Assembly: GCA_039704465.1 (NCBI GenBank)
Contig: JASFAU010000002.1
Location: 248,001 to 312,000 of the forward strand
Direction: 5' to 3'
Length of the DNA: 64,000 nt
Source: Plasmodiophora brassicae
Lineage: Eukaryota; Endomyxa; Phytomyxea; Plasmodiophorida; Plasmodiophoridae
The number at the start of each line of letters is the position of its first letter. The stretch's first letter is position 1. Shown here in pieces: positions 11,797 to 21,897 of this stretch. The notes below the pieces were generated by a model that did no database searches, was not told where the DNA came from, and worked only from the letters and a program-made list of their open reading frames with translations. A program made the translations under genes and the position numbers.

Positions 11797-12985
11797 CGAG
11801 CACTGCGGCCCCGTCGCCTAAATTTAGTGCCGGGCAACAACACGCTGCCGCCGCGGGCCCACGGGACCAACGAGCCGTGATCGAGTGAGATTCGTGCAGG
11901 TTGACGTATCACGCGGCGACTGACGTTGCGACTTGCGATTTCGCGCGTGCCCGCAGCTGTCGTCTGGGCCAGTTACCGAATCTTCCAGGTCGATTGAGTA
12001 ATACTGTGCAGTGTTTCAGGACCCACAAGCTAAACAGATCGCAGTCAGCGGCACAGTTCCCAGCCATATGATACTAAGTGGTAACCGGCCGTCCGAATAC
12101 CTGCGAATCGACGCGTGCCAACCCGTACTCAGAACAATTAAGAAGCGCATAGCAAGCATTCTGACGAATCTCCAGGGTGGCTCGTTTAGGAATGTATAGC
12201 GCTGTTTCGTCTACGGTCGAGGTGAGGCGGGTTCCAGCGGTCACATGTGACGAGTTGCCATCTACAAGACGGCGGCTCGCCTCGGGTAACAGGTAGGCCT
12301 CCTGTCAACCCCGACTGTGAAAGGATTCACTGCGGGTTCTTATGGCAAATGGGACCTCGTCATTCGCTGCCGCAGCTGGTTTTATTGACCGCACCCGATC
12401 GGATTTCGCATGTTCCCACGCTCAACATACCGTCATTCTTCATGCGTCAACTTGGCTGAAATATTGCGGCACAATCGGCTGGCCAGCGGGGGGCGTAATA
12501 GGACAAAGTTGCGAGGTGGCGCGGTTTCTTGCACAGTGGTCCAGTGCGGCCCGCCGGCCTTAGGGACATTTAACGTTCGGGGTCAGCGCTGCCCGGCACA
12601 CGCGCGTCCCTTAACAGGCCATCAGGACTGGCTTGAATCGTCATCCCGGACCTACGCCAACCAACGACGGTTAGGGATCCGCGTTCGTATAGACGTTGGG
12701 ACCGGCAACTGGATAGGATGCGGAGGCGGGCACTGCAGTCGGCGCGCGCGCGCGGTGCCACGGCGGCGCTGTGGCCTGTCGGCGAAACTCCGCAGTGGGG
12801 ATGAAATGTGCGCAACGGAGGGTAGGGCGGCCGTGGGCGATCCAATCGCCGCGGCATTTTCGTGTGTGTGAGCCGCGTCCGTCCTATCCCACGCGCCCCG
12901 CCGCTATCGTTCGTGCCGGGCGCCCAACCATACCGCACGGGCGGAACGCAGCGGACAGACGGCACAGGCCGGGCGGCGCCGCCCC
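11797..12985. other. Intergenic region with no supported gene
   Basis: Between the divergent RPAP3-like gene and the PHD protein. It contains only short frames without family features. A minus-strand frame at 12884-13225 overlaps the start of the PHD gene and is probably its shadow. It presumably holds both promoters, but I see no clear element. Confidence 0.5.
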
Positions 12986-15900
12986 ATGGACGACGACGAC
13001 GCCGATGATCGCGAGGTCGTCTCCATGTCCGTGCAGGGCCTCGTCGAGACGGTCGGCCTGCTGCATGAGCGTGCCGAACTGCTCGATGCAGCCGTCCACG
13101 AGCTCGCGCGAAACACGGTGTCTGCCTATGTTCGCAAACGCCATCGTGCGTCGCACCTGAAGCAAATCCATTCGTCGACCGTTATCAAACCGCTTGCCGT
13201 TCGGGTTGACAATGGATTCGATCATGTCGAGGCGCGCCCGAAGACGGGATATCGGCGGCGGGGATGTTTCCCCCGTTTACTCCGCGTTATCGACCGAGCC
13301 GCTGCCGCGCAGGTCGGCGAATCTAAAGAGCAGGTCGATGGATCTGTCTGCGCTGTCTGCGGCGCCTCCCTTGAATCTGCGTCTTCCAAACTGTGCCTGG
13401 GGGAATGTGGTGCTGCTTCTCACCGCTCCTGTGTCTCCGTCTCCGACTGGTACTGTTCGCGCTGGCGGTGTCGGCTTCGTCATCGTGTCGATTCGACGAC
13501 TGCGAAACCGAAACCTGCACCTGCTCCCAAGCCGGCTTCGTCTGCACCTAGAAAGCCATCCATCTCAGCTGCTTCGTCTGCAGCACCAGCACCTGCTGCC
13601 GCTCCCGAGCCGGTGGAGTGGCCTGGCACGAAGGCGTGGCGGGTTATCGACACCTGGTTTGATCCGCAGAAGGGCCTGGAGCGGTTGTTGGAGGACTCTC
13701 CGATGCCGAACTCCAATGTATATTCTGTTCCCGCACCCGAGTACCACTACCGAGAGGTGTGGGACCAAGAAGACAGGGCTGTCGAACCGGTGACCACGGA
13801 GGTGACACCTCGGGCGATGAGGTACAAACAGCGAGCCGATTCGGGTGTCGACGGCAGGTCTCCTTCGAAGGGCTCTTCTGGGGCGACGGCTGGACCCGTA
13901 TGTCGTGCTGCCTTTTTCGTTCGCCTACAAGCCCCTGATGCCATGGACGTTGATGACGCTGCGACCGCCCCGGAATCGTCATTTCGTCATTGGGGGTTTC
14001 GGTCGCTTGAGTTGCACTACGCTGTCGAAGCATCGCTTGTTCAGGCGGAGGAATTGCCGTCTTCATCTTCACGCGCGCTCTCGTCGTATTATTTCCCGCC
14101 CCCTTTATACGAGCCGATCTCGGCCCGTTTCTATCTGAGTGGCGCTCCCTCTCCGCTTGACCGGCCAATTGAAACGGACGCACGATGTCGTCGAGCGGAT
14201 TCTGCTGTCGCAGAGATTGTCAAATGTGCTGACGACGCCGACGACCGTGTTGATGCTCTGTGTCCTGGTGAGGATGACGACGAGTTATGCTGTGAACTGT
14301 GGGTCCTCAGACGGCACCTGGAGGCTCAAATTCGTGAGAACAACGATGAGAAGTCCCGTTTGCGGCGTCTCGTTGTTGCTGACTACGAAGGCAACATGGT
14401 TGCGCGCGAACAAGAAGAGGAGTTGAGGAAGCACGTCATTAATCGCTACGTCAGAAGATATCCTGTTGGACAGGTTCCACCCACTCCCGAAGAACCTGCT
14501 GCTGCAACACCTGGCGAGCCGTCTCCTTCCCCTACACCAGCGCCGGATGCCGGTCCCGAAATTGTCGTCACCATGGAAGATGTCAAGATGGCGGAGGCGA
14601 CGAAATCATTGGTCGAGTCCGGGGACGATGAAACCAAGCCGTGTCCGGTCCCGGAACAGGGCCCTTCTTCGGCGACAATCTCTGCCAGTGACGATGGCAA
14701 GCTGACGCGACACTCCGAAGTCAGGTCCACCACCGTCACCATGGCTGACATGTGCCGCTTGATGGCCGAACGGCATGTCCTCATGTCTCGGCCGCCGACG
14801 CTTGCTACCATTGTCGACTTCATCACCACCGACCTCATCCTGGAGGACCAGATCATGGCGACGAACGCCGCGCTGCAACACATTCAGAACTATCATCATC
14901 AGCGGCAGACCCAGCACCACAACCGGCTCTCCCCGCACACCGATCTCATTGCTGTCCAGGACGTCGTCCGAAAGCTAGTCGACACCGTTGACCGGGAGCG
15001 GCGTCTAGAAATCCATCAAGATCGCCTCGACTCGTGGCGTGAAGCAACGATGGGGATGCTTGCCAGGGCACCGTTCCAGAAAAGTCAGTCGGACAGCGCT
15101 CAGAAGGAGCCTGAAGGTGAATCGCGACCTGCTCCCTCGACGCGAATCTCCAGATCACAGTCCGCAGCGGCGACCGTGTCGAATGGAGTGCCTCCGTCGT
15201 CCTCGATGCTGCTGAACGAGAACATCCAGTTCTGTGTCTGCGACCGTCCTGGCGACATGACCCGATGGTACATCTCCTGCGACATCTGCGAGAATTGGTT
15301 CCATGGCTCGTGCGTCCAGTTCACCGATGACGAATCCGACCTGGTGGAGCAGTTCGTGTGCCCTTCGTGCAGGAGAAAGTCGCGACGCAAGACGGTCATG
15401 CGTCAAGCGTATCTCGCGCACCTGTATGCCTTGTCTGAGCGGCTCGTTAACGCCAGGTCCGTTCGGGCACACGCTCGCATGCATCAGGAGCGCAAGGCAC
15501 TCGGCCTGCTTCAGTCGCTGCGAATTCGCCTTCGCAACATCGGCGGCGGTCGCCGTGAAGTCGAAGGTGTCTACATCCTCGATGAACAAGGTCTGGTCCA
15601 GATCGACGTCGAGCACCCGCTCGAACTTCCTGACGGGATTCCGCTTCACGAACCCGAACGCGCTCCTGTGTCTGCTCCCGACGTTCCTGCCCCTGCTGCC
15701 GATGCAGATCATCAAAGCACGCCGGCGCACTCGACGCCTGTTGCCACAACTCCAGTATCGACGCCGTTACTTTCGCCGAGAAGCGTTGGCACGCCGACTC
15801 GTTCCCCGCGAGGAAAGTCCAACGGGTCGTCACCGCACGCTGGATCGTCGGCAACGGCATCGATCAACGGGGAACCGGACGGCACGCCACCACCGCGGTC

Positions 15901-16189
15901 GTCAGGGTCGTCTACCCCATTGCGAAGAAGTCAGCGTGAAGCAGCACAGTGGGCTAACGCGCTGAACGCCTGCGCGGATGGTGATCGAACCACCCAGCTG
16001 TTGTCGGCGGCGTTCACGCCTGGCAAGAAACGCCACAAGGTGCAGAACGGGGCGGCGAATGGGAATTCTGAAGCGACGCCGACGGCCACGAACATACCGC
16101 CGAGGAAGAGAGGTCGGCCACGGAAGAGGCCACTAACGCCTCCGCCGCCGGGTGTTGACAAGCGGGCGCGTGTGGACTCGCTGTGCTAG
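12986..16189 (+). CDS. Large chromatin-type protein with two Cys-rich fingers and an AT-hook
   Basis: A single open frame of 1067 aa with no intron needed. A first Cys/His cluster at about residues 119-160 (VCAVCGASL, CLGECGAASHRSC, WYCSRWRC) looks PHD-like. A canonical PHD finger lies at about 750-797 (FCVCDRPGDMTRWYISCDIC, ENWFHGSCVQF, VCPSC), with the Cys4-His-Cys3 spacing and Trp of histone-tail readers. Near the C-terminus RKRGRPRKRP is an AT-hook for minor-groove DNA binding. The long stretches between are disordered and Ser/Pro/Glu-rich. No catalytic domain is visible, so a nuclear reader or scaffold is inferred. The start could be a later Met such as that at 13025. Confidence 0.75.
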   Translation: MDDDDADDREVVSMSVQGLVETVGLLHERAELLDAAVHELARNTVSAYVRKRHRASHLKQIHSSTVIKPLAVRVDNGFDHVEARPKTGYRRRGCFPRLLRVIDRAAAAQVGESKEQVDGSVCAVCGASLESASSKLCLGECGAASHRSCVSVSDWYCSRWRCRLRHRVDSTTAKPKPAPAPKPASSAPRKPSISAASSAAPAPAAAPEPVEWPGTKAWRVIDTWFDPQKGLERLLEDSPMPNSNVYSVPAPEYHYREVWDQEDRAVEPVTTEVTPRAMRYKQRADSGVDGRSPSKGSSGATAGPVCRAAFFVRLQAPDAMDVDDAATAPESSFRHWGFRSLELHYAVEASLVQAEELPSSSSRALSSYYFPPPLYEPISARFYLSGAPSPLDRPIETDARCRRADSAVAEIVKCADDADDRVDALCPGEDDDELCCELWVLRRHLEAQIRENNDEKSRLRRLVVADYEGNMVAREQEEELRKHVINRYVRRYPVGQVPPTPEEPAAATPGEPSPSPTPAPDAGPEIVVTMEDVKMAEATKSLVESGDDETKPCPVPEQGPSSATISASDDGKLTRHSEVRSTTVTMADMCRLMAERHVLMSRPPTLATIVDFITTDLILEDQIMATNAALQHIQNYHHQRQTQHHNRLSPHTDLIAVQDVVRKLVDTVDRERRLEIHQDRLDSWREATMGMLARAPFQKSQSDSAQKEPEGESRPAPSTRISRSQSAAATVSNGVPPSSSMLLNENIQFCVCDRPGDMTRWYISCDICENWFHGSCVQFTDDESDLVEQFVCPSCRRKSRRKTVMRQAYLAHLYALSERLVNARSVRAHARMHQERKALGLLQSLRIRLRNIGGGRREVEGVYILDEQGLVQIDVEHPLELPDGIPLHEPERAPVSAPDVPAPAADADHQSTPAHSTPVATTPVSTPLLSPRSVGTPTRSPRGKSNGSSPHAGSSATASINGEPDGTPPPRSSGSSTPLRRSQREAAQWANALNACADGDRTTQLLSAAFTPGKKRHKVQNGAANGNSEATPTATNIPPRKRGRPRKRPLTPPPPGVDKRARVDSLC

Positions 16190-16686
16190 GTGCTGTCCCG
16201 CTATTGCTGAGTCAGATCCTGATAAGCGAAGGAGTCGCGCCGCTATATCTATTCGGAGACCCTAAAATACATTTTTATATTCCTATTCGGCTTGTCTGGC
16301 AGCGGAGCGTAATCGTGAAGCAGCGATGGGTAGAAATTCTCATTGTATATTCGTGAAAAATGAACAGGTGGGGCGTTCGTAGGTACGAATCGAGTTTGCT
16401 CGTATACCGTTGTGAGTGCAACTGAATCCTGGCGCACCAAAGTCACCAATTAGCCCCAGCTTAATGTTACGAGATTAGCGATGTCCGCCACAGCCGTCAG
16501 GCAGCACGTGGTGTGAGGAATGGCCGAATGGGCCACTTTGTCGATACGAATGCCACGGAGTCCGTGACGGAGTCCGAGCGCTCCGGTATTGCCGCTATGG
16601 TGACGAAGCCAGCAAACAAAGCGGGAGCGACGTCTAAGACGTCTTCATCAGCTGAGCTACTGACCTGCACAAGACGGAATGGCGTC
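16190..16686. other. Intergenic region
   Basis: AT-richer than the flanking genes, consistent with a 3' end followed by the RCL1 promoter. Short frames on both strands have no recognisable content. Confidence 0.5.
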
Positions 16687-17865
16687 ATGCGATTTCGAGG
16701 TGCACAATCTTTCCCGACCCGGGTCGTGCTAGCAACGTTAAGCTCGACGCCTATCGTTATTGACGACATCCGCGCCTTGGACGAGAAACCGGGAATTTCA
16801 GGTACGCCGGTGCACTATGACGTTCTTGGCATCCCTTGAACCCCATCTGAACAGAACCGGAGGAGTCTTTGCTGCGTTTGCTTGAAAAAGTAACCAACGG
16901 TTCGCGAGTCGAAATCGGAATGACTGGCACGCAAGTTCGCTATCGACCAGGCTTCATCGTCGGTGGCGCTGACATCGAGCATGATTGCCATCCGGGGCGT
17001 GCCATTGGGTACTACCTCGAGGCTCTGCTGGCCATTGCGCCGTTCGCCAAATTCCCGATCAGCATCACGTTGCGAGGCGTCTGTAACGAGGACTTGGACC
17101 GGTCGGTGGACCTGATTCGAACCGTAACGCTACCGCTGCTTCGTCAGTTCGGCATTGAGGACGGCATCGAGCTGAAGATTAAGCAGCGAGGCGCCGCTCC
17201 GCTCGGCGGCGGGGAAGTCTACTTCCGATGCAGCAACGTCCATCAGCTGAAAGCGGTTGACCTAACTGATGCTGGTAAGGTCAAGCGCATTCGCGGGATC
17301 GCCTACACGACGCGCGTGTCACCCACGCTGGCGAACCGTGTCGTGGATTCCGCTCGTGGCATGCTGAACAACTTCATTCCGGACGTCTGGATCTACACGG
17401 ACCACTACAAAGGCAAAGAGGCCGGCCTGTCGCCAGGGTTCGCTCTATCGCTGATCGCAGAAAGCACAACCGGGTGCCTCCTGGCCGCCGAGCGTAACGG
17501 CAGCCGGGAAATGCCACCCGAGTCACTCGGCGATACCGTTGCCAAACGGCTCCTGTCAGAGATCGCGAGTGGCGCTTGCGTTGACACCCATGACCAGCCC
17601 CTTGTTCTGCTGTACATGACTCTATGCCCCGATGACGTCTCCCGAGTGCGGTTCGGGAAGCTGACGCGTCCTGCGTAAGGCGCCCGCCCGTCCACTGGCA
17701 AGCATCCCCTCACGTGTGTCTCTGTTCAGGGTCCAATACCTCAGGCACCTTCGCGACTTCTTCGGCGTCGTGTTCCGGTTCCGGCCTGATCCCAACAGCG
17801 CAACCGTCGTTGCGTCGTGTCGCGGCGTCGCCTACAGGAACATCGCCAGAAGGGCGCTTGCCTAG
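16687..17865 (+). CDS. RCL1: RNA 3'-phosphate cyclase-like protein RCL1 (18S rRNA maturation)
   Basis: Nucleolar SSU-processome component required for pre-rRNA cleavage toward 18S rRNA. Exons 16687-16801, 16855-17674 and 17730-17865 (introns of 53 and 55 nt) give 356 aa. Collinear with Rcl1 are: RVVLATLSSTPIVIDDIRA, EESLLRLLEKVTNGSRVEI, GGADIEHDCHPGRAIGYYLE, RGAAPLGGGEVYF, RIRGIAYTTRVSP, IPDVWIYTDHYKGKEAG, LSPGFALSLIAESTTG and the C-terminal VQYLRHLRDFFGVVFRF. The start gives an N-terminus just ahead of the first conserved strand, as in the family. RtcA-type cyclase is less likely because the IEHDC and THDQP segments follow the Rcl1 pattern. Confidence 0.92.
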
Positions 17866-18019
17866 TACAACAACCGCCCCAGTTGGTTCCTTAACATTAG
17901 CGTCGTCGCTCACTGGGACGCAGCTACTCGTGGATCGTTTGCTCGTTATAGAGTGCCGCCCTAATGCCGACGTAGGTCGCGATCGCATGGTACCCCCATT
18001 TTACGGGTGGGCCCGCCTT

Positions 18020-19768
18020 ATGATACAGGACGCCGACATGAAGGGTTGTGAGCCAGTAGGTGTGGACGCGGGCGCTGGTACCGAGCGCCCGTCGCCGGGC
18101 GCACAGCAGGGGGAGTCGATCTGGGCGTGGGGCAGCCCGCTGACCGTCATGTGCGCCTCGACCTTGCTGACAATCCTGACCTGTGTGGCGAGCTCCCTGG
18201 CGCTGCACGTGGCGACGCGTATGGTCATGCCCGGCATCTGGGTCTACAACCTGTTCCACACGCTCTTCAGCGCGTTCGGCAGCCTGCTCAGCCTGCTGAC
18301 CTACCACGTCCTCTGCATCGTGGAGAACTCGGTTCTCGCCCGCCGCATCGACAGGCAACGCGACCCGAACGCCCCGGGGGCGACCCTGTCCACGATTTCG
18401 GCTCGAACGCAGGGCCGCCTGACCGGGTACTCGTTGGCGAAGTCGGGGTTGCAGGCCACCGTCATCTTCGTGATCCTTTCGATCTGGGTCGTGGCCGTCA
18501 AGATCGAATGGAGCCCGATCAACGAGTCGCTGGGGCAGCGCCAGTGCATACCGATCCAGTACGTCAACGGGTCGTACACGCCTCGCGACCAGGTCGGGAC
18601 ATCGATCGCGGGCGGGACGACGTTCGCCGAGGTCTACATGTACGGGTTGCCGTTGGCCGATGGCGTCCTGGGAGCGCTGTCCTCGTGGCCGCTTGACGAC
18701 CCGCTCCAGGAATTCGCCGTTCGATCCGTCGGGCCCACGTATGCAATCAAGTCGACGTGCGGTTCGCCCGTCGAGATCGCATCGTCCAACGCGACGCGCA
18801 CGTGGCGCGATACCACGACGACCCTATCGGCCACGTTGACGCAGATGAGCACGGGCCGGCAGATGTGGACGATCACGACACAGTACCCGCCGGGGGCCAC
18901 GTTCGGGTTCACCGGCCCTGTTCAGCAGGTCTGCCGCGTGACGATCGTGTTCGGGTCGGGGACAGCGTCCATAACGTACTCGGCGGACGAATGGCGCATG
19001 GTGACCGGCGGGCAGGTCACGACGGTCCAGATCGGGCGCACGGTGCTTCAACAGGGGTCCACATCGACGATCACGTTCGACAACGTCGTCAACGGCGACT
19101 CCATGGCCAACGGGGACCAGTATGCACTGCTGCCGGTGTGGAGCATGCAGGCCATTAACAGGACGATGAACGGGCAGTACACGCCATCGCAAGGCGCCCT
19201 GTTCTGCAACCTGATGCAATGGTCGACGTTGCCGGACGGGCTCTACCACGTCGACCTGAATTACCGGGGCGTGGCCGCCGCCGTCGCCGCCACGATCCAG
19301 TACGTCGCCATGCAGTACGACGGGTCGGCCGCGGGCACCTGCGAGTACTTTGGCGAGATCGGCGGCGGCACCATGGTCATCGACCCAGAGTTCCAGGTCA
19401 TCTTCTACGTTGCCACCGCCACTTGCGGCCTCGTCGCCGTTGTCCGATTCCTGACCTGGCTGATCCCGTTCAGTCGAGGCGAGTTCTCGTCGAGGATCCT
19501 GAAGTCGTTGCGATACCCGGTGCTGTTCGCCCACGACATGCGAGCCGTCGTGACCGAGTTCAAGCAGAGGACCACTGTGGACAATGACGCTCATTTCAAG
19601 GATTGGTGCGACCATGAGGTCGTGGCGTTTGGCGCGATCGCCAGCGCCGGCGGCATCGGGTACAGTTGCATTCGAACGCGTTCCAAGTCGCGTTGGCGAC
19701 AGAAAGTCTCCACCATGCTGCCTGGGAGGGGCAGCGATACCGTCGGCCAGGTCACCATCCGGCAATGA
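18020..19768 (+). CDS. Multi-span membrane protein of unknown family, paralogue 1
   Basis: An intronless frame of 582 aa starting MIQDADMKG. Four hydrophobic spans: about 38-60 (SPLTVMCASTLLTILTCVAS), 68-95 (YNLFHTLFSAFGSLLSLLTY), 135-155 (VIFVILSIWVVAVKI) and 470-492 (VIFYVATATCGLVAVVRFLT). Between spans 3 and 4 lies a roughly 310-residue domain rich in Thr/Ser/Gly/Val, with several Cys and N-x-S/T sites (NESL, NGSY, NRTM), looking like a beta-rich ecto-domain. The tail is basic and hydrophilic (RTRSKSRWRQKVST). I recognise no family. It is followed after 332 bp by a close paralogue. The frame also opens further upstream into RCL1 exon 3, which is not coding in this frame. Confidence 0.82.
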   Translation: MIQDADMKGCEPVGVDAGAGTERPSPGAQQGESIWAWGSPLTVMCASTLLTILTCVASSLALHVATRMVMPGIWVYNLFHTLFSAFGSLLSLLTYHVLCIVENSVLARRIDRQRDPNAPGATLSTISARTQGRLTGYSLAKSGLQATVIFVILSIWVVAVKIEWSPINESLGQRQCIPIQYVNGSYTPRDQVGTSIAGGTTFAEVYMYGLPLADGVLGALSSWPLDDPLQEFAVRSVGPTYAIKSTCGSPVEIASSNATRTWRDTTTTLSATLTQMSTGRQMWTITTQYPPGATFGFTGPVQQVCRVTIVFGSGTASITYSADEWRMVTGGQVTTVQIGRTVLQQGSTSTITFDNVVNGDSMANGDQYALLPVWSMQAINRTMNGQYTPSQGALFCNLMQWSTLPDGLYHVDLNYRGVAAAVAATIQYVAMQYDGSAAGTCEYFGEIGGGTMVIDPEFQVIFYVATATCGLVAVVRFLTWLIPFSRGEFSSRILKSLRYPVLFAHDMRAVVTEFKQRTTVDNDAHFKDWCDHEVVAFGAIASAGGIGYSCIRTRSKSRWRQKVSTMLPGRGSDTVGQVTIRQ

Positions 19769-20100
19769 AACGAATGAACGAGCCTCGATAATGTCCTACA
19801 TGTTCCATGGTGTTTAGACTAATGAAGACAGCGACGCGCATTCGTTGGCCGGTGACGACAAGAGGACAGACGGACAGCTGGCGTTGACAGCGGGTCTCAT
19901 TCAAGTCATCCTGAGATCCTAGGAAGGCGTTCGGGCGGGCCCAGTTGCTTCGGACCCGCGTCGTAAATCGCATTGGCGGCAGAGCGGTCCAACGGTACAA
20001 ACGGGAACTGCCTTGGGCAATAAGGGCGCGGCCCTGATCACATAGTACTCTCATGCTAAGGCCATGGACATGTTATGACCGTGCTATTATAGCCCATACC
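19769..20100. other. Spacer between membrane-protein paralogues
   Basis: 332 bp without a supported gene; it must hold the 3' end of paralogue 1 and the promoter of paralogue 2. No repeat or TATA-like element was judged convincing. Confidence 0.5.
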
Positions 20101-21852
20101 ATGAATAATAACGCGAACATGTGTGCCGATGGGCTAGCAGCTGTTGACGCAGGCACCAATCCCAGCACCGGGTACACAGGTCCCAAGCCCCACACGGTGT
20201 CGAAGTGGTCGCTAACAAACCCACTGACCGTCATGGTCGCCGGCACCTCGTTAACCGTCCTGACGTGCGTGACGAGTTCCTTGGCACTACACGTGGCAAC
20301 GCGCACGACCATGCCGGGAATCTGGGTCTACAACCTGTTCCACACGCTCTTCAGCGAATTCGGCACCCTGCTCAGCCTGCTGACCTATCGTGTACTCGGC
20401 GTCGTCGAGGACTCAATCCTTGCCCGTCGCCTGGATATGAAGCGCGATCCGAATGCCCCAGGAGCGACACTGTCCACTATTTCTGCTCGAACGAAGGGCC
20501 GCCTGACCCGGTTTTCGCTTGCCAGGTCGACGTCGCAGGCCACGGTGATCTTCGTGATCCTTTCAATCTGGGTCGTGGCCATCGAGATTGAATGGACCCC
20601 GACCAGCGAGTCGCTCGGGCAGCGCAGTTGCATCCCCATCCGATACGTGAACGGGTCGTACACACAGCGGGACCATATTGAAGCAACCGTTGGTGGTGGA
20701 ACGACATTTGCCGAGATCTACATGTACGGGTTGCCGCTGGTCGATGGCGTTGTTGGGTCACTCGCCGCATGGCCACTTGCAGACCCGCTGGGCGAATCCG
20801 TGGTGCGCTCCGCTGGGCCCTCCTATGCAATCAAGTCGACATGCGGTTCGCCGGTCGAGATACCATCAGTGGCGCAGGGTGAGGTCACGACGAACCTGTC
20901 GGCGACGTTACTGCAGATGGACTACAATGTGCAGAGATGGGCGATCACGACTCGTTTCCCGCCGGGATCCACTAAGGGTTTCGAAGGAGCTGTGCAGCAG
21001 TCTTGCACCGTGACGATCGTGTTTGGGTCGGGAGACACATCTGTCAAGTACTCAGTGGACGAGTGGCGCATGGTGACAGGCGGACAGGTCACCTCTGTGC
21101 AAATCGGGAACGTGATGCTAGTGCAGGGGTCTACATCCACCATCACATTCGACAGCGTTATCGCGGATGATTCCATGGCGAACGGTGAGCGGTACGAAGT
21201 GCTGCCGATATGGAGCAAGCTGGCCATCGACAACACCATGAACGGGCAATATTCCCCATCTCAAGGGGCCCTCTTCTCCAACATCATGCAATGGTCAACA
21301 TTGCCGGATGGGTTCTACCATGTCGACCTGAATTACCGGGGTGTCGCCGCTGCTGTGGCTGCTACGATCCAGTACGTCGCCATGCAATATGACGGATCAG
21401 CATCGGGGACCTGCGAATACTTTGGCGAGATGGGCGGCGGCATCATGGTCGTTGCCCCACAGTTCAAGATCCTCTTCTATGTTGCGACGGGCGTATGTGC
21501 CATCGTGGCTACGTTCAGATTCCTGACATGGTTCATTCCATTCTATCGAGGCGAGTACTCGTCGAGAATTATGAAATCCTTGCAGTATCCGGTGCTGTTC
21601 GCCCACGACATGCGATCCGTGGTGACCGAGTTCAAGCAGAGGACCTCCGTGGACAATGACGCTCATTTCAAGGAATGGTGCGACCATGAGGTCGTGGCGT
21701 TTGGCGCGATCGCTGACGAAAGTGGCACCGGGTACCGCTGCATACGGACGCGTCGTCAATCGCGTTGGCGACAGAAGGTCTCTGCCATACTCGCTGGAAG
21801 ACGTGTCTCGCATAATGACCATGCTAGCAATGTGGCGGCTGTGCAACTATGA
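20101..21852 (+). CDS. Multi-span membrane protein of unknown family, paralogue 2
   Basis: An intronless frame of 583 aa starting MNNNANMCADG, collinear with paralogue 1 from PLTVMVAGTSLTVLTCVTSS to RWRQKVSAIL. Shared landmarks include MPGIWVYNLFHTLF, DPNAPGATLSTISART, QGSTSTITFD, QWSTLPDG, HVDLNYRGVAAAVAATIQYV and TSVDNDAHFKEWCDHEVVAF. By eye about three quarters of residues are identical, with divergence concentrated in the N-terminal tail and parts of the ecto-domain. Its third codon positions use clearly more A/T than paralogue 1. Topology prediction and unknown function are as for paralogue 1. An in-frame ATG at 20053 would add 16 residues; 20101 gives the tail length closest to paralogue 1. 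Confidence 0.82.
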   Translation: MNNNANMCADGLAAVDAGTNPSTGYTGPKPHTVSKWSLTNPLTVMVAGTSLTVLTCVTSSLALHVATRTTMPGIWVYNLFHTLFSEFGTLLSLLTYRVLGVVEDSILARRLDMKRDPNAPGATLSTISARTKGRLTRFSLARSTSQATVIFVILSIWVVAIEIEWTPTSESLGQRSCIPIRYVNGSYTQRDHIEATVGGGTTFAEIYMYGLPLVDGVVGSLAAWPLADPLGESVVRSAGPSYAIKSTCGSPVEIPSVAQGEVTTNLSATLLQMDYNVQRWAITTRFPPGSTKGFEGAVQQSCTVTIVFGSGDTSVKYSVDEWRMVTGGQVTSVQIGNVMLVQGSTSTITFDSVIADDSMANGERYEVLPIWSKLAIDNTMNGQYSPSQGALFSNIMQWSTLPDGFYHVDLNYRGVAAAVAATIQYVAMQYDGSASGTCEYFGEMGGGIMVVAPQFKILFYVATGVCAIVATFRFLTWFIPFYRGEYSSRIMKSLQYPVLFAHDMRSVVTEFKQRTSVDNDAHFKEWCDHEVVAFGAIADESGTGYRCIRTRRQSRWRQKVSAILAGRRVSHNDHASNVAAVQL

Positions 21853-21897
21853 CAATGAAAATGGCGACCGTCCTTATGGCCTTATCAGATATAAGAG

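Noticed and set aside
12884..13225. 113-codon minus-strand frame at the start of the PHD gene
   Set aside because: Overlaps the plus-strand gene completely, has no family feature, and the plus frame continues without a break into zinc-finger sequence.
18824..19765. 313-codon minus-strand frame opposite membrane-protein paralogue 1
   Set aside because: Not kept open across the corresponding region of paralogue 2, whereas the plus-strand frame is conserved in both.
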